Shown here: positions 21,965 to 30,484 of the stretch, one piece after another
How positions within the stretch are numbered: position 1 is the first letter of the stretch
How the letters are laid out: the number at the start of each line of letters is the position of its first letter
DNA from: Bacteroidaceae bacterium
GTDB lineage: Bacteria; Bacteroidota; Bacteroidia; Bacteroidales; Bacteroidaceae
Length of the DNA stretch: 64,000 bases
Assembly (NCBI GenBank): GCA_017427065.1
Contig: JAFRTL010000006.1
Span: forward strand, 1 to 64,000
Direction: 5' to 3'
Made by a program: the position numbers and the translations under genes
The notes under the pieces: model-generated
What the model was told of the DNA's origin: nothing
Seen by the model: only the letters and a program-made list of their open reading frames with translations
The model's database searches: none

Positions 21965-23126
21965 TCACTGTAATTTTCGCTGCAAGGCCCTTGCACTTGT
22001 TGCGTAGGGCATTGATGTCAAAGCCAAGGGGAGCACTGCATACCACAACACCCATGCGACGATGGAAACGAGTGAAAGGTTTACCAAAGATACGCACATC
22101 TGTATCTTCTTCTTTCAAAGCTTCCTCGATGCCGGTATAATCGGGATAACCTTGCTTTTCTATCTGAGAGAGCACTACAGCACTAGCTCCCACCTTCTCC
22201 TGCTTGATGACAGGGATAGGATAACCTAGCACGGCACGGGCATGAAGCTCGAACTCACTAAAGTTCTGACAACCAGAGAGGGTCACCATACCTGTATCGT
22301 GTGGACGAGGAGATAGCTCACTGAAGTAAACGCCATCCTTGTTGCTTACAAAGAACTCCACACCCCAGATACCTGCACCCGTAAGGGCACCAGTGACCTT
22401 AGCAGCCATCTCCTGTGCCTGCTTCAGATGCTCTGGACGCATAGGCATGGGTTGGAAACTCTCGCGATAATCGCCATCGATCTGCACATGTCCGATAGGA
22501 GCGCAGAACAGCGTCTGTCCGTTCTTCTGGGTAACGGTGAGCAGGGTAATCTCGAAATCAAACTTGATGAATTCTTCGATAATCACCTCAGCAATGTCGC
22601 CACGACTGCCATGCTGTGCCTCATCCCAAGACTTTACGAGATCGGCCTCTGAACGTGCCACGCTCTGTCCATGTCCAGAAGACGACATCAATGGCTTGAT
22701 GACGCAAGGGAAACCTATCTCCTTGGCATGCTCTTGCAGCTCTTCCAAGGAAGCGGCATAACGATATTTGGCCGTCTTCACGCCAAGCTCCTTCGCAGCC
22801 AAGTCGCGGATGCTGCGACGGTTCATGGTATAGTTCACGGCACGAGCACTGGGCACCACCTGAATGCCTTGCTTCTCAAAATCGTACAGACGCTCCGTAC
22901 GAATAGCTTCAATCTCAGGCACGATAATGTCGGGGTGATGCTTGGCAACGGCAGCAGCCAAAGCATCACCATCGAGCATACGGAACACTTCGCATTCATC
23001 GGCTACCTGCATAGCAGGGGCATGTTCATAGGCATCACAAGCCACTACATACTGTCCAAGTCTCTTCATAGCAATGGTGAACTCTTTGCCAAGTTCACCA
23101 GAGCCAAGTAATAATATTTTTTTCAT
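21960..23126 (-). CDS. purT: Formate-dependent phosphoribosylglycinamide formyltransferase PurT
   Basis: 388 residues, an ATP-grasp enzyme. The start [24 protein letters not shown] and then [11 protein letters not shown] and [11 protein letters not shown] are typical of PurT. The ATP-grasp core shows [16 protein letters not shown] and [29 protein letters not shown]. It makes formyl-GAR from GAR, formate and ATP in purine synthesis, as an alternative to the folate-dependent PurN. Length and motifs are normal. It is bracketed by octamer repeats at both ends, and its stop overlaps one of them. Confidence 0.96.
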   Translation of the reverse strand: MKKILLLGSGELGKEFTIAMKRLGQYVVACDAYEHAPAMQVADECEVFRMLDGDALAAAVAKHHPDIIVPEIEAIRTERLYDFEKQGIQVVPSARAVNYTMNRRSIRDLAAKELGVKTAKYRYAASLEELQEHAKEIGFPCVIKPLMSSSGHGQSVARSEADLVKSWDEAQHGSRGDIAEVIIEEFIKFDFEITLLTVTQKNGQTLFCAPIGHVQIDGDYRESFQPMPMRPEHLKQAQEMAAKVTGALTGAGIWGVEFFVSNKDGVYFSELSPRPHDTGMVTLSGCQNFSEFELHARAVLGYPIPVIKQEKVGASAVVLSQIEKQGYPDYTGIEEALKEEDTDVRIFGKPFTRFHRRMGVVVCSAPLGFDINALRNKCKGLAAKITVI

Positions 23127-23131
23127 TTAGT

Positions 23132-23188
23132 TAGCGTTTTGGCGTTTTGGCGTTTTAGCTACCATGCTAACACGCTACCACGCGCTAA
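23132..23188. repeat. Inverted octamer array upstream of purT
   Basis: GCGTTTTG twice and GCGTTTTA once in tandem are followed by reverse-oriented GCTAACACG, GCTACCACG and GCGCTAAG. The result is a loose inverted repeat between purT and the DUF4301 gene. Confidence 0.75.
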
Positions 23189-23190
23189 GA

Positions 23191-24708
23191 TTATTGATGT
23201 TGTTCTCTAAGTAAGTCGTTTACAGTTTTAACAGGGTTGAAAGTCGTGAGTGGTACCTCTACGAAGACGGTGTTCCAGTCGCTCATAGCACCGTTCCACA
23301 GACCTGGAAGTTCCAGTGCCTTGAGGTTGCGGCCACTCTTCGACTTGCTGGAGATAAAGCCCGTAGCAGGATCCACATACTTGGTGAGGTCGAATTTCTC
23401 GCCCTTGAAGTTGCGTACAGCGCAAACCAAATCCACAGGATTGAAGTGGGTTCCTTTTTCAAACATGGCTTTCTTCTCTGGATCGTTCATATCGATCTGA
23501 GAGCTTTCCAGAATCTGCAGGGAGATGGTACCATCGGAGTTGTATGCCAAGAACGGACCACCACCAGGCTCACCTACGTTCTTCACCATACCACAGACAC
23601 GCATCGGACGGTTGAGTTTCTTCTTGAGATAAACTACCAACTCCGTGTCTTCCAAAAGTTTGGTATCAGGCAACTTGCAGAAGAGCTCTCTCTGCAGGAA
23701 CTGAAGGATGTCAATCACCTGTTCATGGGTATATTTGCCACTCTCCAGCAGTTGCAGATAACCAAACACCTTCTGTTGCAAGGTAACCAATACACCAGCC
23801 AACAGCTTCTTATAAGTGATGGTGTCTGCCTTGAACTTATCAGGTACCACATTGTCGATATTCTTGATAAAAACGATGTCAGCATCGAGGTCGTTAAGAT
23901 TCTCAATCAAGGCTCCATGACCACCAGGACGGAAGAACAGCTTGCCATCTACGCGGAAAGGCTCGTTGTTCTCATCGGCTGCGATGGTATCTGTAGAACT
24001 CTTCTGCTCTGAGAAACTCACCTCATAATGCACCCCATAGCGCTTGGCAAAGAGATTAGCCTTCTCCTCCACCAACTTCTCAAACAGCGCACGATGTTCT
24101 GGAGAAACAGTGAAATGGACATTCACCAGTCCTGAACGGTTGGTCGCATAAAGCGCACCTTCTACCAGATGTTCCTCTACAGGTGTACGTGCTCCCTGAT
24201 CATAGCGGTGGAATTTCAGCAAGCCCTTTGGGAGCTGTCCATAATTCAGTCCTGCCTCTCCCAATAATGCAGCTACCACAGGTTTGTACTGTCCATCGGC
24301 CAGCAGTGTAGGGATGTCCTTTCCGGCAGTCTTCTGGCAAGCAGCGTTCAGATCTTCATAGAAAGCAAACTTCTGAATCTTGGCAAAAAACTCCTTCTCG
24401 AAATCGGTCTGTGGCTCATTATACTCAGCCTCCAAGAAACCGAACAAGTTTTTAAACATACGACTGGCTGCTCCAGAGGCTGGCACGAATTTCACCACCT
24501 TACGCTCGCTCTGAATATATGTATCCCACACACGCAGGTACAATTTCAGTGCATCGCCATCAGGCGAGAGAATGCCATTGTCCACAGAAGCTGCTGCAGC
24601 AAGTTTCAGATAAGGGAAACCCTTTTTGAAACAGTCTAACTGACGTGTAATCTGCTCTTCTGTAATGCCTTTAGAGGCCAAATAGTTCTTATCTTCTACA
24701 GTCAACAT
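23191..24708 (-). CDS. DUF4301 family protein
   Basis: 505 residues, beginning MLTVEDKNYLASKGITEEQI. I recognise it as the DUF4301 family common in Bacteroidetes; the biochemical role is unknown to me. Visible features are VKFVPASGAASRMFKNL, which resembles a nucleotide-sugar or phosphate-binding loop, FFRPGGHGALIENLNDLDADIVFIKNIDNV and RVCGMVKNVGEPGGGPF. These Gly-rich motifs suggest a pyrophosphorylase- or transferase-like enzyme, which is inference. It is intracellular, with no signal peptide. It is transcribed divergently from relA from a recognisable promoter. Confidence 0.8.
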   Translation of the reverse strand: MLTVEDKNYLASKGITEEQITRQLDCFKKGFPYLKLAAAASVDNGILSPDGDALKLYLRVWDTYIQSERKVVKFVPASGAASRMFKNLFGFLEAEYNEPQTDFEKEFFAKIQKFAFYEDLNAACQKTAGKDIPTLLADGQYKPVVAALLGEAGLNYGQLPKGLLKFHRYDQGARTPVEEHLVEGALYATNRSGLVNVHFTVSPEHRALFEKLVEEKANLFAKRYGVHYEVSFSEQKSSTDTIAADENNEPFRVDGKLFFRPGGHGALIENLNDLDADIVFIKNIDNVVPDKFKADTITYKKLLAGVLVTLQQKVFGYLQLLESGKYTHEQVIDILQFLQRELFCKLPDTKLLEDTELVVYLKKKLNRPMRVCGMVKNVGEPGGGPFLAYNSDGTISLQILESSQIDMNDPEKKAMFEKGTHFNPVDLVCAVRNFKGEKFDLTKYVDPATGFISSKSKSGRNLKALELPGLWNGAMSDWNTVFVEVPLTTFNPVKTVNDLLREQHQ

Positions 24709-24733
24709 AACTTTATGCTTTGATTATTTTTAC

Positions 24734-24765
24734 CAAAAGTACAAAAAAATTGTTATACGCATCAA
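24734..24765 (-). promoter_or_regulatory. Promoter of the DUF4301 gene
   Basis: The minus strand has TTG (24763-24765), a 21-base spacer and TACTTTTG (24734-24741). This is a good Bacteroidetes -33/-7 pair, 26 bases before the ATG. Confidence 0.6.
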
Positions 24766-24811
24766 GAAAACCGAAAGAAAAAAGTATTTTTACATCGATT
24801 TTATAATTGAC

Positions 24812-27028
24812 ATGGAAAATACCACATTCTTTACCCTTGAAGAAAAGTCGCTGTTTTTCTCTCTCTACAGAGAATTACTTCGTGCTACAAGCGACTCTTT
24901 TTCGCCCACTGACCGTAAGAAACTGAAAGAACAACTTCGGGAGACGGCCACGAGCGGAAGGGTACAACGTGACATCTTCGGATTGAATCCCATCATAAAA
25001 GATTTACAGACAGCCTTGATACTCTTGCAGGAAATGGGCATGAAACGAGCCTCTGTCTTGGCAGTGATGCTCAACGATGCTGTGCGCTCTGGCGACCTCC
25101 CATTGGAGGAAGTAGAGCATGATTATGGGACCGACGTCGCACGTATCGTTCACGGTCTTATCCGTGTGCAGGAGCTTTATACCAAAAGTCCCACCATAGA
25201 AAGCGAGAACTTCAAGAAGTTGCTGCTTACATTTGCGGAGGACATGCGTGTGATTCTTATCATGATAGCCGACCGCGTAAACATCATGCGCCAGATACGT
25301 GATTCCGCGAATGAGGAAGCACGCTTGAAGGTGTCCAATGAGGCTTCATACCTCTATGCTCCATTGGCACATAAACTTGGTCTTTACATGCTGAAATCGG
25401 AACTGGAGGACTTGAGCCTGAAGTACACCGAGCACGATATGTATTACTACATCAAGGACAAACTCAATGAGACCAAAAAGAGTCGTGATGCCTATATCGA
25501 TGCTTTCATTGCTCCTTTAGAAAAGAAACTACAAGCTGCAGGACTGAAGTTCCACATTAAGGGGCGCACTAAGAGTATTCACTCCATCTATCAGAAGATG
25601 AAGAAGCAGAAATGTCCGTTTGAAGGTGTTTACGACCTCTTTGCCATTCGTGTGATTCTGGATTCTGAATATGAGAAAGAAAAGCAGGAATGCTGGCAAG
25701 TATATAGCATCGTGACGGATATGTACCAACCGAATCCTAACCGCTTGCGCGACTGGCTTTCCGTCCCTAAGAGCAACGGCTATGAGAGTCTGCACATCAC
25801 GGTGATGGGTCCCCAAGGCAAGTGGGTAGAGGTACAGATACGTACAGAGCGCATGGATGCCATTGCCGAACGTGGTCTCGCTGCCCATTGGCGTTACAAA
25901 GGCATCAAACAAGAAACAGGATTGGACACGTGGTTGACCTCCGTGCGCGAAGCGCTTGAAACTGCCGATAGCAGCGATCTGGAGGTAATGGACCAGTTCA
26001 AGATGGATCTCTATGAGGATGAGGTTTTTGTCTTCACACCTAAAGGTGATCTCTACAAATTACCAAAGGGAGCCACAGTGCTCGACTTCGCCTTCCTGAT
26101 TCATACCAAACTGGGATGCAGTTGCATAGGAGCCAAAGTAAACGGCAAGAATGTGCCTATCAAACAGGTATTGCATAGTGGCGACCAAGTGGAGATTATG
26201 ACGCAGAGCACTCAGACGCCAAAACAGGGATGGCTGAATTATGTGGTGACTTCCAAGGCACGTGTGAAAATCAAGCAGGCACTCAAGGAAATGGCTGCAC
26301 GACAGCATACATTGGCCAAAGAGGAACTGGAGCGCAAGATGAAGAACCGCAAGATAGAATGGGATGAAAGCATCATGATGCAGCTTATCAAGCGCATGGG
26401 CTATAAGATCATCACCGATTTCTATCAGAGCATTGCCAATGGGACGTTGGATGTCAACCAAATCATCGATCAATATGTAGAGCAGCAACGCAGAGTGCTG
26501 GAGCCAGAAGCTACGACACACAGTGCGGAGGAGTTTACTCTGCAAAATATGAAAGTGGATGCTGACAGTCAGCCTAGTGATGATGTGCTGGTGATTGACC
26601 AGAACGTGAAGGGACTGAAGTTCCAATTGGCCAAGTGCTGCAATCCCATCTATGGCGATGATATCTTTGGCTTTGTATCTGTATTGCATGGCATCAAGAT
26701 ACATCGCACCGACTGTCCCAATGCCAAGGATATGCACGAGCGTTATGGCTATCGCATTGTAAAGGCGAGATGGGCAGGTAAGTCGATGGGAAAGAACTAC
26801 CCTATCAACCTCAAAGTGGTGGGGAATGATGACATTGGCATTCTGACGAATATCACCAGTGTCATCAACAAAGAGGAAGGCATTTTGCTGCGCAGTGTCA
26901 ACATCGATGCACACGATGGCCTTTTCTCTGGTACTCTTACCGTTTTAGTAAGTGACACCAGTAAGTTGGACGCACTGATTAAGAAACTGCGTACTGTAAA
27001 GGGTGTGAAACAGGTTTCGAGAAACTGA
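24812..27028 (+). CDS. relA: RelA-type (p)ppGpp synthetase with degenerate hydrolase domain
   Basis: 738 residues with long-RSH layout. An HD-like domain lies at about 40-190 and the synthetase at about 235-350 (IKGRTKSIHSIYQKMKKQ, YDLFAIRVI, NGYESLHITVMG, VEVQIRT). The TGS domain is at about 400-465 (VFVFTPKGDLYKLPKGAT), a Cys-containing segment at about 605-650 (AKCCNPIYGDD) and an ACT domain at the end. In the HD domain the metal-binding HD..ED motif is absent: the equivalent site reads LAVMLNDAVRSGD. It is therefore probably synthesis-only, like E. coli RelA, with hydrolysis by a SpoT elsewhere. Synthetase motifs are intact. dgkA follows after a repeat-bearing gap. Confidence 0.92.
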   Translation: MENTTFFTLEEKSLFFSLYRELLRATSDSFSPTDRKKLKEQLRETATSGRVQRDIFGLNPIIKDLQTALILLQEMGMKRASVLAVMLNDAVRSGDLPLEEVEHDYGTDVARIVHGLIRVQELYTKSPTIESENFKKLLLTFAEDMRVILIMIADRVNIMRQIRDSANEEARLKVSNEASYLYAPLAHKLGLYMLKSELEDLSLKYTEHDMYYYIKDKLNETKKSRDAYIDAFIAPLEKKLQAAGLKFHIKGRTKSIHSIYQKMKKQKCPFEGVYDLFAIRVILDSEYEKEKQECWQVYSIVTDMYQPNPNRLRDWLSVPKSNGYESLHITVMGPQGKWVEVQIRTERMDAIAERGLAAHWRYKGIKQETGLDTWLTSVREALETADSSDLEVMDQFKMDLYEDEVFVFTPKGDLYKLPKGATVLDFAFLIHTKLGCSCIGAKVNGKNVPIKQVLHSGDQVEIMTQSTQTPKQGWLNYVVTSKARVKIKQALKEMAARQHTLAKEELERKMKNRKIEWDESIMMQLIKRMGYKIITDFYQSIANGTLDVNQIIDQYVEQQRRVLEPEATTHSAEEFTLQNMKVDADSQPSDDVLVIDQNVKGLKFQLAKCCNPIYGDDIFGFVSVLHGIKIHRTDCPNAKDMHERYGYRIVKARWAGKSMGKNYPINLKVVGNDDIGILTNITSVINKEEGILLRSVNIDAHDGLFSGTLTVLVSDTSKLDALIKKLRTVKGVKQVSRN

Positions 27029-27034
27029 AAGACA

Positions 27035-27140
27035 ATTGAAAATTGAACATTGAGCATTGAACATTACGGCTTCGCCGTTTCCATCCGGATGGTTTCACAC
27101 TGCATAGCTAATGCTCAATGTTCAATGCTCAATGTTCAAT
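27035..27140. repeat. Inverted pair of ATTGAAC heptamer arrays between relA and dgkA
   Basis: A left arm (27035-27065; ATTGAAA, ATTGAAC, ATTGAGC, ATTGAAC, ATT) and a reverse-complement right arm (27110-27140) flank a 44-base loop. The loop has two small hairpins of its own, ACGGC-ttc-GCCGT and CCATCCGGATGG. The whole could fold as a cruciform or an RNA hairpin between the two genes. Confidence 0.85.
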
Positions 27141-27149
27141 AAAAAAGAA

Positions 27150-27509
27150 ATGAAGTACGATTATAAAAAACAACTGAGAAGCTTCAAGTACGCTTGGAAA
27201 GGCATTTGCGCCTGTGTAGGAAAGGAGCAGAACTTGGACTTTCATCTGCTGGTGATGGTACTGGTTATCATCGCAGGGTTTTACTTTGGCATCACCCGCA
27301 TGGAATGGGTGGCAGTGATCTTGTGCTTTGGATTGGTGATTGGTGCAGAGCTGTTCAATAGTGCTGTGGAACGCCTCACCAACCTTGCCCATCCAGACTA
27401 TAGCGAATTGGCAGGCAAGGTAAAGGACATCGCAGCAGGAGCCGTACTCGTCACTGCCATCGCGGCAGCAGCTGTAGGCTTGATTATTTTTGTGCCATAT
27501 CTTTTGTGA
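27150..27509 (+). CDS. dgkA: Diacylglycerol/undecaprenol kinase family protein DgkA
   Basis: 119 residues from the ATG at 27150 (MKYDYKKQLRSFKYAWKG). Upstream in-frame ATGs fall in the heptamer repeat and are rejected. There are three membrane helices (about 32-47, 52-68 and 92-115). The family signature ELFNSAVERLTNLAHPDYSELAGKVKDIAAGAV includes the conserved Glu/Asn pair and KD-AAGAV. Proteins of this type phosphorylate diacylglycerol or, in many bacteria, undecaprenol at the inner membrane. It follows relA in the same direction and may be read through the hairpin between them. Confidence 0.92.
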   Translation: MKYDYKKQLRSFKYAWKGICACVGKEQNLDFHLLVMVLVIIAGFYFGITRMEWVAVILCFGLVIGAELFNSAVERLTNLAHPDYSELAGKVKDIAAGAVLVTAIAAAAVGLIIFVPYLL

Positions 27510-27512
27510 GAA

Positions 27513-28589
27513 CTATATTAAGGAAGAAGTAATTAAGACACGCCAACCACCATCCTTATCACTTCGCTCTACATACTTATTCTTAAGTAGTTGTTCTATC
27601 AGCTTTTGTGCAGCAGATTTATTGATGCCAGTCTCTTCTTGTATATCTGACAATGACACAGAAGGCCTCATAAACATTACATCCAAGATCTTTGCATAGT
27701 TTGGAGAGCGAAATTCTATACGTTGCCCATCATACCACCATATATTTTCATCATGTTCAGTAACAAATAGAACGTCATTATATATCTCTTGCGTCACCAG
27801 TCCTGTGAAATACTTCAGAAAAGGTTTGATATCTTTAAGCGAAGCATGAGCACCTTTCTGAGGAATAGGGCCTACATCCAAGTCTGCTTGATGCAGTGCC
27901 TCAAGATAATCATGCTTGAGGCGACTTCGCACTACAATCATCGGATAGTCGTGCCTTGAGAAAATATAGTTTACTAACAAACGAGCTATACGTCCATTGC
28001 CATCCTCGAAGGGGTGGATACGTATATAGCGGTAGTGAAAGAGGGCCGCCAATTCAACAGGCGTCAATTTACCTTTTTGTTCTTCCTCATTATACCAATC
28101 CACCAGATCGGTCATCAAGGCAGGCGTTTCTTCTGGTGAAGCATAATCAAAACGATCACCATAGCGGGTGATGACGCTATTAGGACGTGTCTTATACTGC
28201 CCAGCATGAATCACATAGCTAGTAGTCATTCCACCAGGCAGATTTCTATATACTGTATAGTCCTCTCGTAGCAAAGTCTTGTGCAGTTGACGAATGAAAT
28301 TCTGAGTCAATGGCATCTCCTTAACAGCTGCCTGTTCCGTCATCATTTTCAGTCCCACATTGCTAGCTGTCATTTCTACCACATCACGCACATAGGCCTC
28401 CCCAACCACTTTTCCGAAAAGCAGCAACAATTCTGTTTGCCCATATGTCAGCGTATTACCTTCTATATGGTTACTATTATAGTTGAAATCAATAGTAAAT
28501 CTACGACTCAATCTATATCGATCCCTTTCCGACAATGGCTGAATTTTCTGCCATGCCTCAATGGCCTTTTTTAATGTCAGATATTTCAT
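27513..28589 (-). CDS. Fic family protein with C-terminal winged helix
   Basis: 358 residues. The Fic core motif HPFEDGNGRIAR is at about 192-203 and complete (His and the Gly-Asn-Gly-Arg loop). An N-terminal SNHIEGN (about 38-44) matches the (S/T)xxxE(G/N) inhibitory helix of class II Fic enzymes, so it should be auto-inhibited. A C-terminal winged-helix segment (SLSDIQEETGINKSAAQKLI, about 312-331) suggests DNA binding. Fic proteins usually transfer AMP to target-protein hydroxyls; the target is unknown. A promoter and an 18-base palindrome lie directly upstream, which suggests autoregulation. Confidence 0.92.
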   Translation of the reverse strand: MKYLTLKKAIEAWQKIQPLSERDRYRLSRRFTIDFNYNSNHIEGNTLTYGQTELLLLFGKVVGEAYVRDVVEMTASNVGLKMMTEQAAVKEMPLTQNFIRQLHKTLLREDYTVYRNLPGGMTTSYVIHAGQYKTRPNSVITRYGDRFDYASPEETPALMTDLVDWYNEEEQKGKLTPVELAALFHYRYIRIHPFEDGNGRIARLLVNYIFSRHDYPMIVVRSRLKHDYLEALHQADLDVGPIPQKGAHASLKDIKPFLKYFTGLVTQEIYNDVLFVTEHDENIWWYDGQRIEFRSPNYAKILDVMFMRPSVSLSDIQEETGINKSAAQKLIEQLLKNKYVERSDKDGGWRVLITSSLI

Positions 28590-28624
28590 ACCCTAACTCT
28601 AATAATTAAAAATCTTGGCTAAAT

Positions 28625-28642
28625 GGTGGTAAAATTACCACC
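28625..28642. promoter_or_regulatory. Palindrome upstream of fic, likely operator
   Basis: GGTGGTAA and TTACCACC are perfect 8-bp inverted arms with a 2-base centre. The palindrome lies 36 bases upstream of the fic ATG and just downstream of the -7 box, where a repressor would block transcription. It is a candidate site for the Fic protein's own winged helix. Confidence 0.6.
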
Positions 28643-28652
28643 TTTTCGGCAA

Positions 28653-28660
28653 CAAATTTA
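28653..28660 (-). promoter_or_regulatory. -7 promoter element of fic
   Basis: The minus strand reads TAAATTTG, matching TAnnTTTG, 64 bases from the fic ATG and next to the operator-like palindrome. Confidence 0.5.
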
Positions 28661-28715
28661 GTGTTTCTTATCTTATCATGCAAGAAAAGAGAGGGGAAAA
28701 TGTAAGAAAAAGAGC

Positions 28716-28984
28716 TGTCCACTGTCCACAACTGTCCACATTTTATTTGGCGATTTCTAATCTACCAAAATTGTTCTATTCTTTAGATTATATGCTTTAA
28801 GAGTCTAAGGAATTCTAAACGTAGAAATTTCAACTCCCTAGTTAGGAAAAAAAAACTCCCTCACTAGGAAAAAAAAATTTCCTAACACCCTTTAATAAAA
28901 AGTACCCCCCTCACAATTGTTCTATTCTTTAGATTCTTTCTTAGTCATTGTTCCGAGAATGTGGACAGTTGTGGACAGTGGACA
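28716..28984. repeat. Foldback element with TGTCCAC words
   Basis: This 471-base gap between fic and the next gene has no credible ORF. Perfect 24-bp inverted arms (28716-28739 and 28961-28984) are built from repeated TGTCCAC. Inside lie a 21-bp direct repeat (28769-28789 and 28915-28935, centred on TTCTATTCTTTAG) and two 22-base tandem copies (28832 and 28854, beginning AACTCCCT and ending in A-runs). It resembles in plan the elements at 51826 and 52159, which are built from other words. Confidence 0.8.
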
Positions 28985-29027
28985 ATCGTTTTTCTTTGAC
29001 AAATAGCATTCTAAATCAAAAAATGTT

Positions 29028-29035
29028 TATCTTTG
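29028..29035 (+). promoter_or_regulatory. -7 promoter element of the secreted-protein gene at 29061
   Basis: TATCTTTG, a perfect -7 box, lies 25 bases before the ATG. No TTG at the usual distance was seen. Confidence 0.55.
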
Positions 29036-29060
29036 CCTCATCAACCATAAAGCAAGCAAT

Positions 29061-29546
29061 ATGAAAAAAATTTTAGTCATTATTTCCTTGATAGTTTGTT
29101 GCCTCACAGCGAAGGCACAACTGGCAGAAAACAGCATCATGACTGTGAAAGAGTTGTTCGAACTGGCACAGAAGGACAACTTGGCTACTGTTCAACAAGC
29201 CGTAGAAGCTAAAGGGTATAAAAGCCGTGGAGGCAAATCTGTGATTTCCAAATGTTTTGCGAAAGACTGCACCTTGAACGGCTCTAATCAAGTCACAGCG
29301 ATAAGTAATGTCAACACTGCCAGTACCGTGAACTACTCACCAGACGATGGTGGCATTTCTGTCACCGTATTTACTACAGAAAACCTCAATGAACTGCTTG
29401 AGCAAGTGAAAGAAGAGGGGTATGAAGAAACGGATGCTAGTGGAACCATGAAGACCTATCGCAAACAAGGTGCCCGTGGATTCTTCCATCTTATCACTTA
29501 TAAAGTGGGTGATGAAAGCGGTTATGCGCTGATGTATAATCCGTAG
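29061..29546 (+). CDS. Secreted protein of unknown function
   Basis: 161 residues. A signal peptide (about 1-20: KKILVIISLIVCCLTAKAQ) is followed by a helical segment (VKELFELAQKDNLATVQQAV) and a mixed alpha/beta domain with two Cys (CFAKDC). It ends TYKVGDESGYALMYNP. I do not recognise the family. It is a single gene with its own promoter and a strong hairpin terminator, flanked on both sides by inverted-repeat-rich DNA. Location is likely periplasmic or extracellular. Confidence 0.7.
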   Translation: MKKILVIISLIVCCLTAKAQLAENSIMTVKELFELAQKDNLATVQQAVEAKGYKSRGGKSVISKCFAKDCTLNGSNQVTAISNVNTASTVNYSPDDGGISVTVFTTENLNELLEQVKEEGYEETDASGTMKTYRKQGARGFFHLITYKVGDESGYALMYNP

Positions 29547-29567
29547 AAGTTATATCAAAATATACAT

Positions 29568-29604
29568 AAAAGGGATGCTCATTTTTTAAAGCATCCCTTT
29601 TTTA
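29568..29604 (+). terminator. Hairpin terminator after the gene at 29061
   Basis: An 11-bp stem (AAAGGGATGCT with AGCATCCCTTT) is followed by TTTTATT, 22 bases past the stop codon. Confidence 0.85.
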
Positions 29605-29625
29605 TTGCTTTGTATTACAAGAAAA

Positions 29626-29894
29626 GCAAGCGGGGGCTTCACAGCTACCGCTTGCAAACGCATTATAATAACATCGTTGTTAGTGATGTTGTTTTATATC
29701 TTTTCAATTATTTTGCTCTCACAGTGAGCATTTATGCTCATAGCGGTGGGCATTTTTGCTCAGTGGTTTGGGCATTGTGAGCATAATGGTGGCCGTTCCT
29801 AGAAACGGACGATACTCATTTTACTCTACATCTCTACACCTTTTTGTTATATCTTCCAGAGAGACAACCGTTTATACAGGTGTAGGTGTGTAGG
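29626..29894. repeat. Gene-free stretch with several inverted repeats
   Basis: The 416-base gap 29547-29962 has no credible ORF. It holds a GCAAGCGG/CCGCTTGC hairpin (29626-29655). A chain of GAGCAT/ATGCTC half-sites in both orientations follows (29715-29786). An imperfect inverted pair is at 29825-29840 and 29879-29894 (CTACATCTCTACACCT against AGGTGTAGGTGTGTAG). The words differ from neighbouring elements but the plan is similar. Confidence 0.65.
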
Positions 29895-29962
29895 GTTATC
29901 TGCGTATCATAATTATACAGCCTCTTGTCCTTCTATGCCAAGTCTATAATCTGACTTGACAA

Positions 29963-30451
29963 TTATGATGGATTGTGAGGAGTAAACTCTGAAGAATTCA
30001 AGGTTCTAGTACAATGAATATCATCATTATTATCACCTCTCCATATACGTACAGGAATTATCTCACCATCACGATCACCCTTAACTTGCATAAAACCATA
30101 AGGGAAGATATCATCAACACTGGTTCCTTTTGGAACAGTTACTGTATGTGCCTCCTGACAAGAATGATAATAATAAGTACCTGAAGTAAGCCATGTGTCA
30201 TGATCACCTTGGTCGTTATTAGCCCATTGCCAGTTGCCCCAGAAGTTTTGACGCCATACTCCTGTCAATTGATTGTCTTGGGGATTATTATCAAGCCATA
30301 CATTATAATGAGTATTGCCCCATCCGCCATCACACATAAAGTAATAGGTCACCTCAGTAGTTCCATCTCCACAAGGAGCACAGAACTCACTTGGCACAAA
30401 CTCCTGAACATTAGTTAATGGTTTTCCCCATTGTTTCTTCATTGTTTCCAT
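29963..30451 (-). CDS. RiPP-precursor-like protein of unknown function beside a PqqD-like gene
   Basis: 162 residues from the ATG at 30451; the ATG at 30442 (MKKQWGKP) is equally possible. The N-terminus MKKQWGKPLTNVQEFVPSEF resembles short W/F-x-x-P leader-like starts that I recall in small Bacteroidetes proteins. It is followed by CAPCGDG and a Trp/Asn/Gly-rich body (WGNTHYNVWLDNN, FWGNWQWANNDQGDHD) with five Cys in all, and a hydrophilic end. There is no signal peptide or membrane segment. It lies 33 bases after the PqqD-like gene on the same strand. That pairing suggests a substrate of an RRE-guided modification, but no modifying enzyme is adjacent. Function is not established. Confidence 0.6.
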   Translation of the reverse strand: METMKKQWGKPLTNVQEFVPSEFCAPCGDGTTEVTYYFMCDGGWGNTHYNVWLDNNPQDNQLTGVWRQNFWGNWQWANNDQGDHDTWLTSGTYYYHSCQEAHTVTVPKGTSVDDIFPYGFMQVKGDRDGEIIPVRIWRGDNNDDIHCTRTLNSSEFTPHNPS

Positions 30452-30484
30452 AATCAATGTTTTTTAGTTGTTATTTATTTTAAT

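Noticed and set aside
26060..26914. 284-codon ORF antisense to relA
   Set aside because: Codons and motifs of relA on the other strand are fully conserved; the antisense product has no recognisable features.
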